64,000 bases of DNA, from positions 1 through 64,000 of the forward strand of contig JBBDMW010000036.1 of NCBI GenBank assembly GCA_040878005.1. The letters are read 5' to 3'. A model generated the notes under the pieces. The model did no database searches. It saw only the letters and a list, made by a program, of their open reading frames with translations, and was not told where the DNA came from. Positions 1 through 7,019 of this stretch are shown here, piece after piece (position 1 is the stretch's first letter; the number at the start of each line of letters is the position of its first letter). A program made the position numbers and the translations under genes. This DNA is from JBBDMW01 sp040878005. Its GTDB lineage: Bacteria > Chloroflexota > Dehalococcoidia > Lucifugimonadales > Lucifugimonadaceae.

Positions 1-175
1 CCCTGCTCAACACGCCAAGAGATTCCACTACCGGTTTTTGAGATAGTCTCTTAGCCAAACAGGCATCCTGGAGAGCAGAGCAAAGACCTCCACGTAGGGA
101 ACCACCACTTAACCACCACCACCATGCCGTCTCGCCCATTTTTGTCTCGACCGCCTTTTTGTCTCGACCGAACCT

Positions 176-225
176 CGAGCCGAAAGGCGAGCCTCGAAGA
201 GTGTCCGAAGCGAAGCAAGTACAAA
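176..225 (+). repeat. Dispersed repeat module, intergenic copy
   Basis: A 50-base unit running from CGAGCCGAAAGG to GCAAGTACAAA. It matches 1148-1199 inside the terminase gene with one substitution and two single-base length differences, and matches parts of 4186-4250. It is flanked by GTCTCGACC (161-169) and GAGACC (229 onward), which could pair to close a larger hairpin. Read in frame it encodes GEPRRVSEA, the same peptide as in the terminase. Confidence 0.8.
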
Positions 226-308
226 CCAGAGACCTGGGGCTGAGGGGTCCTGGCGACCCACCGCAACCACCACTTAACCCCCGCCACCATGTCGTCTCGC
301 CCATCTTT

Positions 309-330
309 GTCTCGACCGGAGCGGAGAGAC
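309..330 (+). repeat. GTCTC...GAGAC palindromic module, copy 1
   Basis: A 22-base unit with terminal GTCTC/GAGAC arms, identical to 4064-4085. Both copies lie 20-25 bases upstream of the TGGCCGCC/GGCGGCCA hairpin module, so the order of modules is conserved at the two loci. Confidence 0.8.
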
Positions 331-351
331 CTGGGGATGATGGGAGACAAA

Positions 352-371
352 TGGCCGCCGACAGGCGGCCA
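352..371 (+). repeat. TGGCCGCC hairpin module, copy 1
   Basis: Perfect 8-base inverted repeat TGGCCGCC (352-359) and GGCGGCCA (364-371) with a GACA loop. The same stem with an AGA loop occurs at 4105-4123, in both cases preceded by AAA. Confidence 0.8.
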
Positions 372-596
372 CACTCGGCGATCCACTCTCAACCACCAAC
401 CAACCACCAGCACAATGTCATCCTGAGTGGAACGAAGGATCTCTCCTCGCGCATCCAAACCACCAACGCCCTATCCGAACCACCAGCCAACCCTCCGCCA
501 CACACCTCTTGACACCCCCCAGCCCATCCCGCATAGTATTAAGAGAACATTTGTTCGCGCCATACCACCACAAGCACAAATCACACACCAACACAC

Positions 597-2213
597 GTGA
601 ACCATGAACACACAACAACCAGCATCGACCCCGAAGACCTGCACTTCAGCAGACAGCGGAACATATTCAAAAACCCCGCCGGCTTCATCCAGTACCGCTT
701 CGAAATCGGCCTCTGGCAAAGGCAGGCCGCAATCCTCAACGCCCTTCGCTTCCACCGCCGCGTCGCCGTCCGCTCATGCAACGGCTCCGGCAAAACCCTC
801 ACCGCGGCCGCAGGCGTCCTGTGGTGGCTCTGCTCATTCCGCCACTCCATCGCCATCACCACAGCACCAACCAACCACCAGGTTGAAGACCTCCTTTGGA
901 GAGAGATCAGGAAGCTATACAGCCGGAATCCCGCCGTAGTAGGCGGAAAATTGACCCGAACCCAGATCGACATCGGGCCGGATCACTACGCCAAAGGACT
1001 GTCCACAGACCAGCCGGAACGGTTCCAGGGCTTCCACCACAGCAACATCCTGTTCATCGTGGACGAAGCCTCGGGAGTGCGTGAAGACATCTTCGAAGCC
1101 ATCGAAGGGTGTATGACCCTTAGGGACTCACAGGGTGTGTCCCTAACCGAGCCGACAGGCGAGCCTCGAAGAGTGTCCGAAGCCGAAGGCAAGTACAAAT
1201 ACACCCGGCTGCTGCTGATAGGCAACCCAACCAGCCGCATCGGTACTTTTTACGATGCGTTTCATGCCAGGAGAAATCTCTGGCATCCCGTACACATTTC
1301 GGCGTTCGACACCCCGAATTTCCAGGCGCAGCTTCAACCGCAGCGCCCGGATGGGAGTGAACCAACGGACCAAACCAATGGCCCCTCGAACGCTGACCCA
1401 TACAACATCACCGGACTCATCACCCCCGAGTGGGTTCGAGAGGCCGAGCAAAACTGGGGGCCGAATAGCTCCCGGTTTCAGGTCAGGGTGCTGGGCGAGT
1501 TTCCCTCGCAAGATACAGACACCCTGATCTCCCTGAACGTAATCGAACTTGCCGCAAATATCAGCAGCAGCCGTGACGTGTCAGACATTGCATCAGGAGA
1601 TGACGAGAAGAACGACGAAAATAGCCGGCAATCAACCGGCCCGCCTGGAATAACTGAAGACAGCAGCGCCGCATCAACCCCGGTCGAAATCGGGGTTGAT
1701 GTCGCGCGCTATGGAGAAGACCAGACCGTTATATGCACACGCAAGGGCCGCACGGTGGTCGAGATCGGGTCGTTCGGCCGCCAGGACACCATGGCCACTG
1801 TCGGCCGCGTCATCAAGGCCATCCGCACCCACAGCCCGGAAGTGGTCCGCATCGATGAGATTGGCATCGGCGCAGGTGTAATCGACCGCCTGAAGGAGCA
1901 GGGTTTCAACAGGGTCGTTGGCGTCAATGACGGCAGGAGGGCGCACAAACCGGACCAGTACGCAAACCTCCGCGCTGAGATGTACGACGGCCTCCGCAGC
2001 CTATTCGAGACTGAGCAGATCACCATCCCCAATGACTCTGATCTGATCTCGCAATTGGCCTCCGTCCGCTACTCCTACAACAGCACGGGCCAGCTCCTGA
2101 TCGAGTCCAAGGAGTCCCTCCGCCGTGCCGGCCTCCCCAGCCCCGACAAGGCCGATGCCCTGGTCCTGGCCTTCGCCAAACACAACCGCCCCCGCTACAG
2201 GATCTGGACCTGA
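597..2213 (+). CDS. Orphan phage-type terminase large subunit carrying an in-frame repeat
   Basis: 538-residue protein resembling the large terminase subunit of tailed phages, the ATPase-nuclease that packages DNA. The ATPase half has a Walker A loop, CNGSGKT (residues 61-67), and Walker B ending VDEAS (155-159). After an acidic, Ser-rich linker (about 320-362) the RNase H-like nuclease half has VDVARYGED (367-375), RIDEIG (418-423) and DKADAL (517-522), so its acidic residues look intact. Residues about 175-201 are encoded by a dispersed repeat (1120-1199) inserted between Walker B and the LLLIGNP strand. The GTG start at 597 is the first in frame and has no clear ribosome site, so it could lie downstream. 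No portal, capsid, small terminase or integrase gene is nearby. It may be a remnant, a domesticated packaging enzyme, or the edge of an element that continues to the left. Confidence 0.82.
   Translation: MNHEHTTTSIDPEDLHFSRQRNIFKNPAGFIQYRFEIGLWQRQAAILNALRFHRRVAVRSCNGSGKTLTAAAGVLWWLCSFRHSIAITTAPTNHQVEDLLWREIRKLYSRNPAVVGGKLTRTQIDIGPDHYAKGLSTDQPERFQGFHHSNILFIVDEASGVREDIFEAIEGCMTLRDSQGVSLTEPTGEPRRVSEAEGKYKYTRLLLIGNPTSRIGTFYDAFHARRNLWHPVHISAFDTPNFQAQLQPQRPDGSEPTDQTNGPSNADPYNITGLITPEWVREAEQNWGPNSSRFQVRVLGEFPSQDTDTLISLNVIELAANISSSRDVSDIASGDDEKNDENSRQSTGPPGITEDSSAASTPVEIGVDVARYGEDQTVICTRKGRTVVEIGSFGRQDTMATVGRVIKAIRTHSPEVVRIDEIGIGAGVIDRLKEQGFNRVVGVNDGRRAHKPDQYANLRAEMYDGLRSLFETEQITIPNDSDLISQLASVRYSYNSTGQLLIESKESLRRAGLPSPDKADALVLAFAKHNRPRYRIWT
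1120..1199 (+). repeat. Dispersed palindromic repeat inserted in frame in the terminase gene
   Basis: The element starts with a perfect 8-base inverted repeat, TTAGGGAC (1120-1127) and GTCCCTAA (1139-1146). It continues into the 52-base unit 1148-1199, which matches the intergenic copy at 176-225. The insertion, about 27 codons, keeps the frame open and adds a peptide containing TEPTGEPRRVSEAEG. It sits between Walker B and the next core strand, where I would expect only a short loop in this family. The pattern resembles Rickettsia palindromic elements, which also insert in frame, but the sequence is not one I recognise. Confidence 0.8.
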
Positions 2214-2240
2214 TCCCGCCTCTTGCGCCCGGTCATTTAC

Positions 2241-2262
2241 GGTGTAATCATGTAATTACACC
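2241..2262. promoter_or_regulatory. Inverted repeat, possible operator
   Basis: Perfect inverted repeat GGTGTAAT (2241-2248) and ATTACACC (2255-2262) with a 6-base spacer, 31 bases upstream of the next start codon. There is no U-tract, so it is unlikely to be a terminator. The downstream protein has a region resembling a ribbon-helix-helix DNA binder, so autoregulation is possible but unproven. Confidence 0.5.
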
Positions 2263-2292
2263 ACTCTGAAGCACCAATCCGGAGACCGGAAA

Positions 2293-2823
2293 ATGACCAC
2301 GGACACAGATGTAGACAACATAAGGGGCTGGTTCACTGGACGCTTGCCTGACGACTGGAATGGCAGCGAAGCAACTGTTACAGCAGACCGGGATGAGATC
2401 CTGGTCATAGTGCCTCTCGGCGATGTTGAGGTCGAAGATTCGTCCAACAACGAGGCAGTCGAGGCAGCCCGCCAGGGCCGCATCAAGCGCTTCCGCGAAG
2501 ACACCCGCGGTCAGCGCATGGAGATTGCGGAGGAGGCGCAGCGACGCTTTGGCCGCCCCGTTTCATGGGGTGTGTCAATCGGCGGGACCCGCTACCTCTT
2601 CACACACCTCAGCGTCCCGTCCATGACCCGCCTCCGCATCACGGAGCGCCGTGCCCTGGACACTCTCGTTGACGCCGGTGTGGCCCGCACACGCAGCGAT
2701 GCCCTCGCATGGTGCGTGCGGCTAGTGGCGAAGAACGAGGACAAGTGGCTCAAGGACCTGCGGGAAGCGTTCGACCATGTGGAAAAAGTGCGCTCCAGGG
2801 GCCCCGAATCCCATTCTCCATAG
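2293..2823 (+). CDS. Conserved hypothetical protein, possible ribbon-helix-helix C-terminus
   Basis: 176-residue soluble protein with no signal peptide or membrane segment. The N-terminal part (about 10-60) reads like a small alpha/beta fold with alternating charged and aliphatic residues (EILVIVPLGDVEVED). The middle (70-110) is helical and rich in Arg/Glu. The C-terminal part has SVPSMTRLRITERRALDTLV followed by VARTRSDALAWCVR, a pattern reminiscent of ribbon-helix-helix proteins. I believe similar proteins are widespread and uncharacterised in Actinobacteria and Chloroflexota. It begins with ATG and follows an inverted repeat at 2241-2262. The function is not known; a DNA-binding or regulatory role is inference only. 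Confidence 0.75.
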   Translation: MTTDTDVDNIRGWFTGRLPDDWNGSEATVTADRDEILVIVPLGDVEVEDSSNNEAVEAARQGRIKRFREDTRGQRMEIAEEAQRRFGRPVSWGVSIGGTRYLFTHLSVPSMTRLRITERRALDTLVDAGVARTRSDALAWCVRLVAKNEDKWLKDLREAFDHVEKVRSRGPESHSP

Positions 2824-2959
2824 CGCGACCCAAAACGCACCTGCGGCCTGCTAACTTATGCCACATCGACTACCCTATCCCCGCTTCGGCGATATCCTGA
2901 ACCCCACGCTGGATTGCCGCCGGAGCGGGGGTTTCGTATAGCCAGCAAGGGGAGTCGTG

Positions 2960-4045
2960 ATGGTCCAGGAGACAGCCGCAGACATCCGTGTCTCACAGCC
3001 TGAGCTGCTTGAGCTTGTCACTGCGATATTCAAGAGCAGCGGCATGACGGATCAGGACGCCCACCTCCTGGCCGATACCCTGGTCACGGCCGATCTTGAG
3101 GGCGTCAATTCTCATGGCGTCCTGCGCGTGCCCGAGTACTGTAAGAAGCTTACGGTGGACGGCGTAAACCCGGCGGGCCGGCCCGGCACCATTCGCGACA
3201 TGGGCGCATGCATGGTCATCGATGGCGCAAACAGCATGGGCCAAATCGGGATGTCCTTTGCCATGGAGCGTGTCATCGAGCGCGCCACGGACACCGGTAT
3301 CGCCGCCGCCGCCATCCGCGGCAGCAACCACTCCGGAGCAATGTCCTACTACGTCCGCATGGCCGTTGAGCACGACATGATCGGCATCGCCACCACCAAC
3401 GCCCTGCCCACGATGGCGCCCATAGGTGGCGCCGAGCGTGTCCTCGGCATCAACCCCGTCGCATACGGCATACCAGCAGGCGACGAGCACGCAATAATTT
3501 ACGACGCAGCATTCGCAGGCTCGGCCCACGGCAAGCTCCGCGTCCACGCCCAGAAAGGCCTCCCCATCCCCGAAGGCTGGGCGCTCGACTCAGATGGCCA
3601 GCCCACCACCGACCCGGTAAAGGCGGTCAACGGTCTGCTCATGCCAATCGGCGGCCACAAGGGTGCGGGCATGGCGATGGTCATGGGCATCCTGTCTTCT
3701 ATGCTCTCCGGCGCAGCCTACGGCACGGAGCTTGGCAACATGGAAGACGGTCCAAGGCCAGGCATGGACGGCCACTTCGTAGCAGCCATAAACATAGCCG
3801 CGTTCGAGGACATAAACCGCTTCAAATCCCGTGTCGACAAGGCCATCCGAGAGATTCACAACGTGAAGAAAGCGCCCGGCGTAGATCGCACATACTTCCC
3901 CGGCGAACCAGAAGCCATCAAGCGCAAAGACTATCTCGCCAACGGCATCCCACTAAATCCTGTCACCCTCGGCGACATAGCCAGCACAGCCAAAACAATG
4001 AAAGTCAAAACCACCAAATACAAATGGCTCCCCAAAGCCCCCTGA
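2960..4045 (+). CDS. Ldh2-family malate/lactate/ureidoglycolate-type dehydrogenase
   Basis: 361-residue NAD(P)-dependent oxidoreductase of the Ldh2/MdhA family, which reduces or oxidises 2-oxoacids and related sugar acids in the cytosol. Family marks include DLEGVNSHGVLRVPEY near residue 50, the active-site segment RGSNHSGAMSYY near 120, and GGHKGAGMAMVMGILS near 240. The length is usual for the family. ATG at 2960 is preceded by AAGGGGAG at a good distance; a GTG at 2957 directly before it is the alternative. The substrate cannot be read from sequence, but the Gfo/Idh gene downstream and the enolase-superfamily enzymes elsewhere fit a role in sugar-acid catabolism. Confidence 0.9.
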   Translation: MVQETAADIRVSQPELLELVTAIFKSSGMTDQDAHLLADTLVTADLEGVNSHGVLRVPEYCKKLTVDGVNPAGRPGTIRDMGACMVIDGANSMGQIGMSFAMERVIERATDTGIAAAAIRGSNHSGAMSYYVRMAVEHDMIGIATTNALPTMAPIGGAERVLGINPVAYGIPAGDEHAIIYDAAFAGSAHGKLRVHAQKGLPIPEGWALDSDGQPTTDPVKAVNGLLMPIGGHKGAGMAMVMGILSSMLSGAAYGTELGNMEDGPRPGMDGHFVAAINIAAFEDINRFKSRVDKAIREIHNVKKAPGVDRTYFPGEPEAIKRKDYLANGIPLNPVTLGDIASTAKTMKVKTTKYKWLPKAP

Positions 4046-4063
4046 CCCACCCACCACGATGTC

Positions 4064-4085
4064 GTCTCGACCGGAGCGGAGAGAC
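4064..4085 (+). repeat. GTCTC...GAGAC palindromic module, copy 2
   Basis: Identical over 22 bases to 309-330, and followed by the same hairpin module. Confidence 0.8.
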
Positions 4086-4104
4086 CCGGTCGGGTGGGGG
4101 TAAA

Positions 4105-4123
4105 TGGCCGCCAGAGGCGGCCA
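4105..4123 (+). repeat. TGGCCGCC hairpin module, copy 2
   Basis: Perfect 8-base stem with an AGA loop. The stem is identical to that of 352-371, while the loop differs. Confidence 0.8.
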
Positions 4124-4148
4124 CAGACTTACCACCAACCCCACGTGG

Positions 4149-4167
4149 GGACGCACAAAGTGCGTCC
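4149..4167 (+). repeat. GGACGCAC/GTGCGTCC hairpin
   Basis: Perfect 8-base inverted repeat with a 3-base AAA loop. It stands 4 bases before CCGAGCCG, just as the 1120-1146 hairpin stands directly before CCGAGCCG in the terminase copy, so the stem may be a variable part of the same element. Confidence 0.7.
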
Positions 4168-4250
4168 GACCCCGAGCCGCCCATTGTCCGAAGCGAAGCA
4201 AGTAAAAACCGGAGCCTCGAAGAGTGTCCGAGCCGCAGGTGAGTAAAAAC

Positions 4251-5312
4251 ATGAAAGTAGCAATCGTAGGCGTCGGCTGGGCCGGATCACGCCACGCCGA
4301 AGCCATAAAAGAACTGGCAGCCGCAACGCCCTCCGGCACAGAACCACCGCTCAGCGTCGAGATGCTGGTCGATTCCGACCCCGACCACCTCAAGACAAAG
4401 GCCACGGAGTTCGGCGTGGCACGGACCTCAACCAGCCTTGAGGACGCCCTGTCGGACCCCGGCATCGATGCCGTGTCCATCGCCACACCGCACCCTCTCC
4501 ACCGCGACGCCGCCATCGCTGCAACCAACGCAGGGAAGCACGTCATGGTCGAGAAGCCCATGGCCGTGACAGTCGAAGACGCCACCGCAATGATCGATGC
4601 GGCCAAAGCGAACAACGTGCGCATATATGTGGCAGAGAACGTCTGCTACGGAGCGATGTCCACCCTGCTCCGGGACATGGTCGCTGCGAAGCAGTACACC
4701 GGGGACCTAACCTTCGCCGGCGTTGTGGCGGGCTTCAGGGCGGAGCCGCGTTACTCGTACCCCGGTCGCCGTGCATGGCTCGCAGACCCCGGCGCAGGAG
4801 GCTCCGGCACATGGCTGCTCCACGGCGTCCACACCCTCGCCCAACTGCGCTTCGTCCTGGGCGAAGTGGAGACAATTTACGTTCGTGAAACTCACACCTC
4901 GTCATTCCAGACACCGGAGGTTGAAGGCACAATGTCCGCCCTGCTGGGCATGGAAAGCGGCCTCAGCGTAGCGCTGGTCCAGTCCTGTGAAACGAAGTTC
5001 ACAAGAGATCAGGTCGGCTACACCCTGTACGGCGAGAGCGGCAGCATCAAGTCCAACCGTGACGGCATCGAGGTCTATTCCACAGACGTCTATCCCAACC
5101 TCGATCAACCCTTGCATGTCGCATATCCAGGCCAGTCACTATCTGACTACGCACTGGAGTGGCAGGCCTTCGCAAACTACGTGACCACCGGCGCAGAGGG
5201 GCCGACCACCGGCCGCAGCGAGCGCAGGACACTGGCGGTAGTCCAGGCGGGATACGAGTCCGCGTCCACCGGTCAGCCAGTCAACCTGCGGGAACGATTT
5301 GGAGATATTTAG
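4251..5312 (+). CDS. Gfo/Idh/MocA-family NAD(P)-dependent oxidoreductase
   Basis: 353-residue cytosolic oxidoreductase of the glucose-fructose oxidoreductase/inositol dehydrogenase family, acting on sugars, inositols or their acids. It begins MKVAIVGVGWAGSRHAEAI, a Rossmann nucleotide-binding start. EKPMAVTVEDA near residue 105 contains the family's EKP motif, whose Lys is usually catalytic. The C-terminal alpha/beta domain includes GGSGTWLLHGVHTLAQLRFV. The ATG at 4251 is chosen because Rossmann folds of this family start there and AGGTGAG lies upstream. A GTG at 4224 would add nine residues from the repeat. Both its ribosome site and the whole upstream region lie within dispersed repeats. 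Confidence 0.9.
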   Translation: MKVAIVGVGWAGSRHAEAIKELAAATPSGTEPPLSVEMLVDSDPDHLKTKATEFGVARTSTSLEDALSDPGIDAVSIATPHPLHRDAAIAATNAGKHVMVEKPMAVTVEDATAMIDAAKANNVRIYVAENVCYGAMSTLLRDMVAAKQYTGDLTFAGVVAGFRAEPRYSYPGRRAWLADPGAGGSGTWLLHGVHTLAQLRFVLGEVETIYVRETHTSSFQTPEVEGTMSALLGMESGLSVALVQSCETKFTRDQVGYTLYGESGSIKSNRDGIEVYSTDVYPNLDQPLHVAYPGQSLSDYALEWQAFANYVTTGAEGPTTGRSERRTLAVVQAGYESASTGQPVNLRERFGDI

Positions 5313-5373
5313 CCCCGTCCATTGACGATCGGGTTCACAGCCCGGAACCAGCCCGTCCTTTCGGCCCACTTGT

Positions 5374-5379
5374 TATACT
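5374..5379 (+). promoter_or_regulatory. Possible -10 box for the SufT-like/Mrp genes
   Basis: TATACT, five of six bases of the bacterial -10 consensus, lies 72 bases before the start codon at 5451. No good -35 hexamer is seen at the usual distance. Confidence 0.3.
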
Positions 5380-5450
5380 GTCAATACGTACGATTTCAGA
5401 TTGAAACATGGCCGTCCGGCACACAGGCTGGACAGCCGTTGGGAGCCATC

Positions 5451-5777
5451 ATGGCCGACACGATAAACACCGAAGCCGCTGTCACAGAGGACGATGTGAT
5501 CGAGGCCCTCAAAGAGGTCTACGACCCGGAGATCCCCGTCAACGTGGTTGACCTCGGCCTGATCTACTCGGTCGAAGTCGAGGACGGCGACGTACATGTT
5601 GAGATGACCCTCACCGCGCAGGGCTGCGGCATGGGCCCGTACATCGCACAGCAGGCCGAGTGGCGCATCGCCGAGGTAGAAGGCGTGGAGGACGTCCAGG
5701 TGGACGTTGTCTTCGACCCGCCGTGGTCGCCGGACAAGATTACCGAGGACGGCAAGCGCCTCCTGGGCCTCGACTAG
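5451..5777 (+). CDS. MIP18/SufT-like iron-sulfur assembly factor (DUF59)
   Basis: 108-residue protein of the MIP18 (DUF59) family, small cytosolic factors for maturation of iron-sulfur proteins; relatives include SufT and PaaD. The family core is clear: VIEALKEVYDPEIPVNVVDL near residues 15-34 with the DPE motif, MTLTAQGCGMGPYIAQQ around 60 with the conserved Cys, and a C-terminal VVFDPPWSPDKIT. The ATG at 5451 has GGGAG upstream; the frame is open further upstream but has no family similarity there. The mrp-like ATPase gene follows after 54 bases, and MIP18 and Mrp proteins are known to work in the same pathway, so the two are probably co-transcribed. Confidence 0.9.
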   Translation: MADTINTEAAVTEDDVIEALKEVYDPEIPVNVVDLGLIYSVEVEDGDVHVEMTLTAQGCGMGPYIAQQAEWRIAEVEGVEDVQVDVVFDPPWSPDKITEDGKRLLGLD

Positions 5778-5831
5778 CCTCTTTTACCGCCCGCAGGAAA
5801 GACACACCGGCCACCGGCCGGACGAGCACGC

Positions 5832-6653
5832 ATGACCTCACCCCAACGAAAGCTCACACCGCAGGAAGAAGCGCGCCTGGCGCAGATTCGGAAGAATTTC
5901 CAGGAGCGCCGCCAGATCTCCGACAAGCTCGGCCGCATCAAGCGCCGCATAGGCGTCTACAGCGGCAAGGGCGGCGTGGGCAAGACAACCGTTGCGGTAA
6001 ACCTGGCAGTCATGCTGGCACAGGAAGGTGCGAACGTCGCGCTGTTCGACTGCGACATCGACTGCCCAAACGTGACCCGCGTCCTGCGCATAAGCGAAGG
6101 GCCGCAGCAGGAAGACAACAAGTTCATCCCATCGGGCCGCTTCGGCGTCAAGGTAATGTCAATGGCCTTCTTCCAGCAGAACGAAGAAGAGGCAATCATC
6201 TGGCGCGGCCCGATGATCCACAACGCCATCAACCAGTTCCTGCAGATGACCGAGTGGGGCGATCTCGACTACATGATCGTGGACCTGCCGCCCGGCACGT
6301 CTGACGCGCCGCTGACAGTAATGCAGACGCTGAACCTGGACGGGTTCATCGTCGTGACCAGCCCCCAGGAGCTGGCGGCGCTGGACGCCAAGCGGTCCAT
6401 CAACATGATCAAGAAGATGAATCTCCACGTCTTCGGGATAGTTGAGAACTTCTCCGGGGAACTGTTCGGCACGGGCGCAGGGGAAGAGCTTGCCGACGAG
6501 ATGGGCCTGCCATTCCTGGGCCGCACCCAAATGCGGCTTGAATACAGGGACGCCACCAAGCCCCCGGTACTGGCATCCGAAGACATCGCCGACGAATACC
6601 AGCACATCACCGCCGAACTACGAAATCAGGTCGAAAAGCTCGACACCGAGTAG
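5832..6653 (+). CDS. Mrp/ApbC-type P-loop ATPase, iron-sulfur carrier
   Basis: 273-residue Mrp/NBP35-family ATPase that binds and transfers iron-sulfur clusters in the cytosol. It has a deviant Walker A, SGKGGVGKTT (residues 44-53), a switch region FDCDIDCPN, and DYMIVDLPPGTSDAPLT. The family CxxC motif near the C-terminus is not seen; FGIVENFSGELFGTGAGEEL occupies the region where many Mrp proteins have MSYF/CxxC. This loss also occurs in some Mrp homologues. It follows the SufT-like gene and is probably in one operon with it. Confidence 0.88.
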   Translation: MTSPQRKLTPQEEARLAQIRKNFQERRQISDKLGRIKRRIGVYSGKGGVGKTTVAVNLAVMLAQEGANVALFDCDIDCPNVTRVLRISEGPQQEDNKFIPSGRFGVKVMSMAFFQQNEEEAIIWRGPMIHNAINQFLQMTEWGDLDYMIVDLPPGTSDAPLTVMQTLNLDGFIVVTSPQELAALDAKRSINMIKKMNLHVFGIVENFSGELFGTGAGEELADEMGLPFLGRTQMRLEYRDATKPPVLASEDIADEYQHITAELRNQVEKLDTE

Positions 6654-7019
6654 CGGTCCAATAGGTGCGGAATCACTGCCCTTCCGAGCGTTAAACGGCG
6701 CGTGCTGACTGCCGGTTCCGCTCGCGCACCTGCGCTTTCACCGTTGGGTACAAGAAGAAGATACCCAATCTTTACGGCGAGCCGCTGCCCTGTGGCAATA
6801 CAATCGGGGCTGGCTGGACAAGCTGCGTATCGTGGCGAAGAGCCCTGGTTCACGCCGGAACTTGACCGGATGCACATGAACCGTGAATATATGCGGCGAG
6901 TGCTCCCTGTTGAGCCAATTTTTCCCCCACGTTGTCTCCTCAGTCATGAAAAGAAAACCAGCAGGTTTGTTTCTCATTATCACCCCCGGCGTGAAGACCT
7001 GTAGCGGGAGTTCTGGATA
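6654..7019. other. Intergenic region, no gene seen
   Basis: 366 bases without a convincing gene. A perfect 7-base inverted repeat, TTGGGTA/TACCCAA (6744-6750 and 6762-6768), followed by a weak TCTTT tract might end the SufT-Mrp transcript. Open frames here lack ribosome sites and family features. Confidence 0.5.

Larger units (their letters stand above)
1..596. repeat. Non-coding mosaic of short repeats
   Basis: No convincing gene is seen here. A 54-base direct repeat occurs at 100-153 and 265-318; each copy opens with AACCACCACTTAAC and ends TTTGTCTCGACCG. The motif TTTTGTCTCGACCG is in tandem at 140-153 and 157-170. Further modules are a 50-base unit at 176-225, a palindrome-like unit at 309-330, a hairpin at 352-371 and, at 416-440, a variant of the ATCCTGAG...CGAAGGAT motif that I know as a dispersed repeat in many bacterial genomes. 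The stretch 380-596 is rich in CCA/ACC and poor in G. Several modules recur at 1120-1199 and 4046-4250. Any open frames here are repeat translations. Confidence 0.8.
4046..4250 (+). repeat. Intergenic repeat mosaic upstream of the Gfo/Idh gene
   Basis: The 205-base gap repeats the module order of the left edge: the GTCTC...GAGAC unit (4064-4085), the TGGCCGCC hairpin (4105-4123), then a perfect hairpin GGACGCAC/GTGCGTCC (4149-4156, 4160-4167) and two partial copies of the 50-base unit (4186-4210 and 4212-4250). The last copy runs right up to the start codon at 4251 and contains the only plausible ribosome-binding site (AGGTGAG, 4237-4243). Confidence 0.8.

Noticed and set aside
100..320. CRISPR-like repeated units at the left edge
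   Set aside because: Only two copies of the 54-base unit with a 111-base interval that itself contains other repeats; no regular spacers and no cas genes.
597..2823. Defence island or prophage
   Set aside because: A single terminase and one unknown gene are not enough; no nuclease-toxin, restriction, capsid or integrase genes are visible.
6702..7004. 100-residue open frame between mrp and the receiver gene
   Set aside because: No ribosome site, no family features and unusual composition; treated as intergenic.
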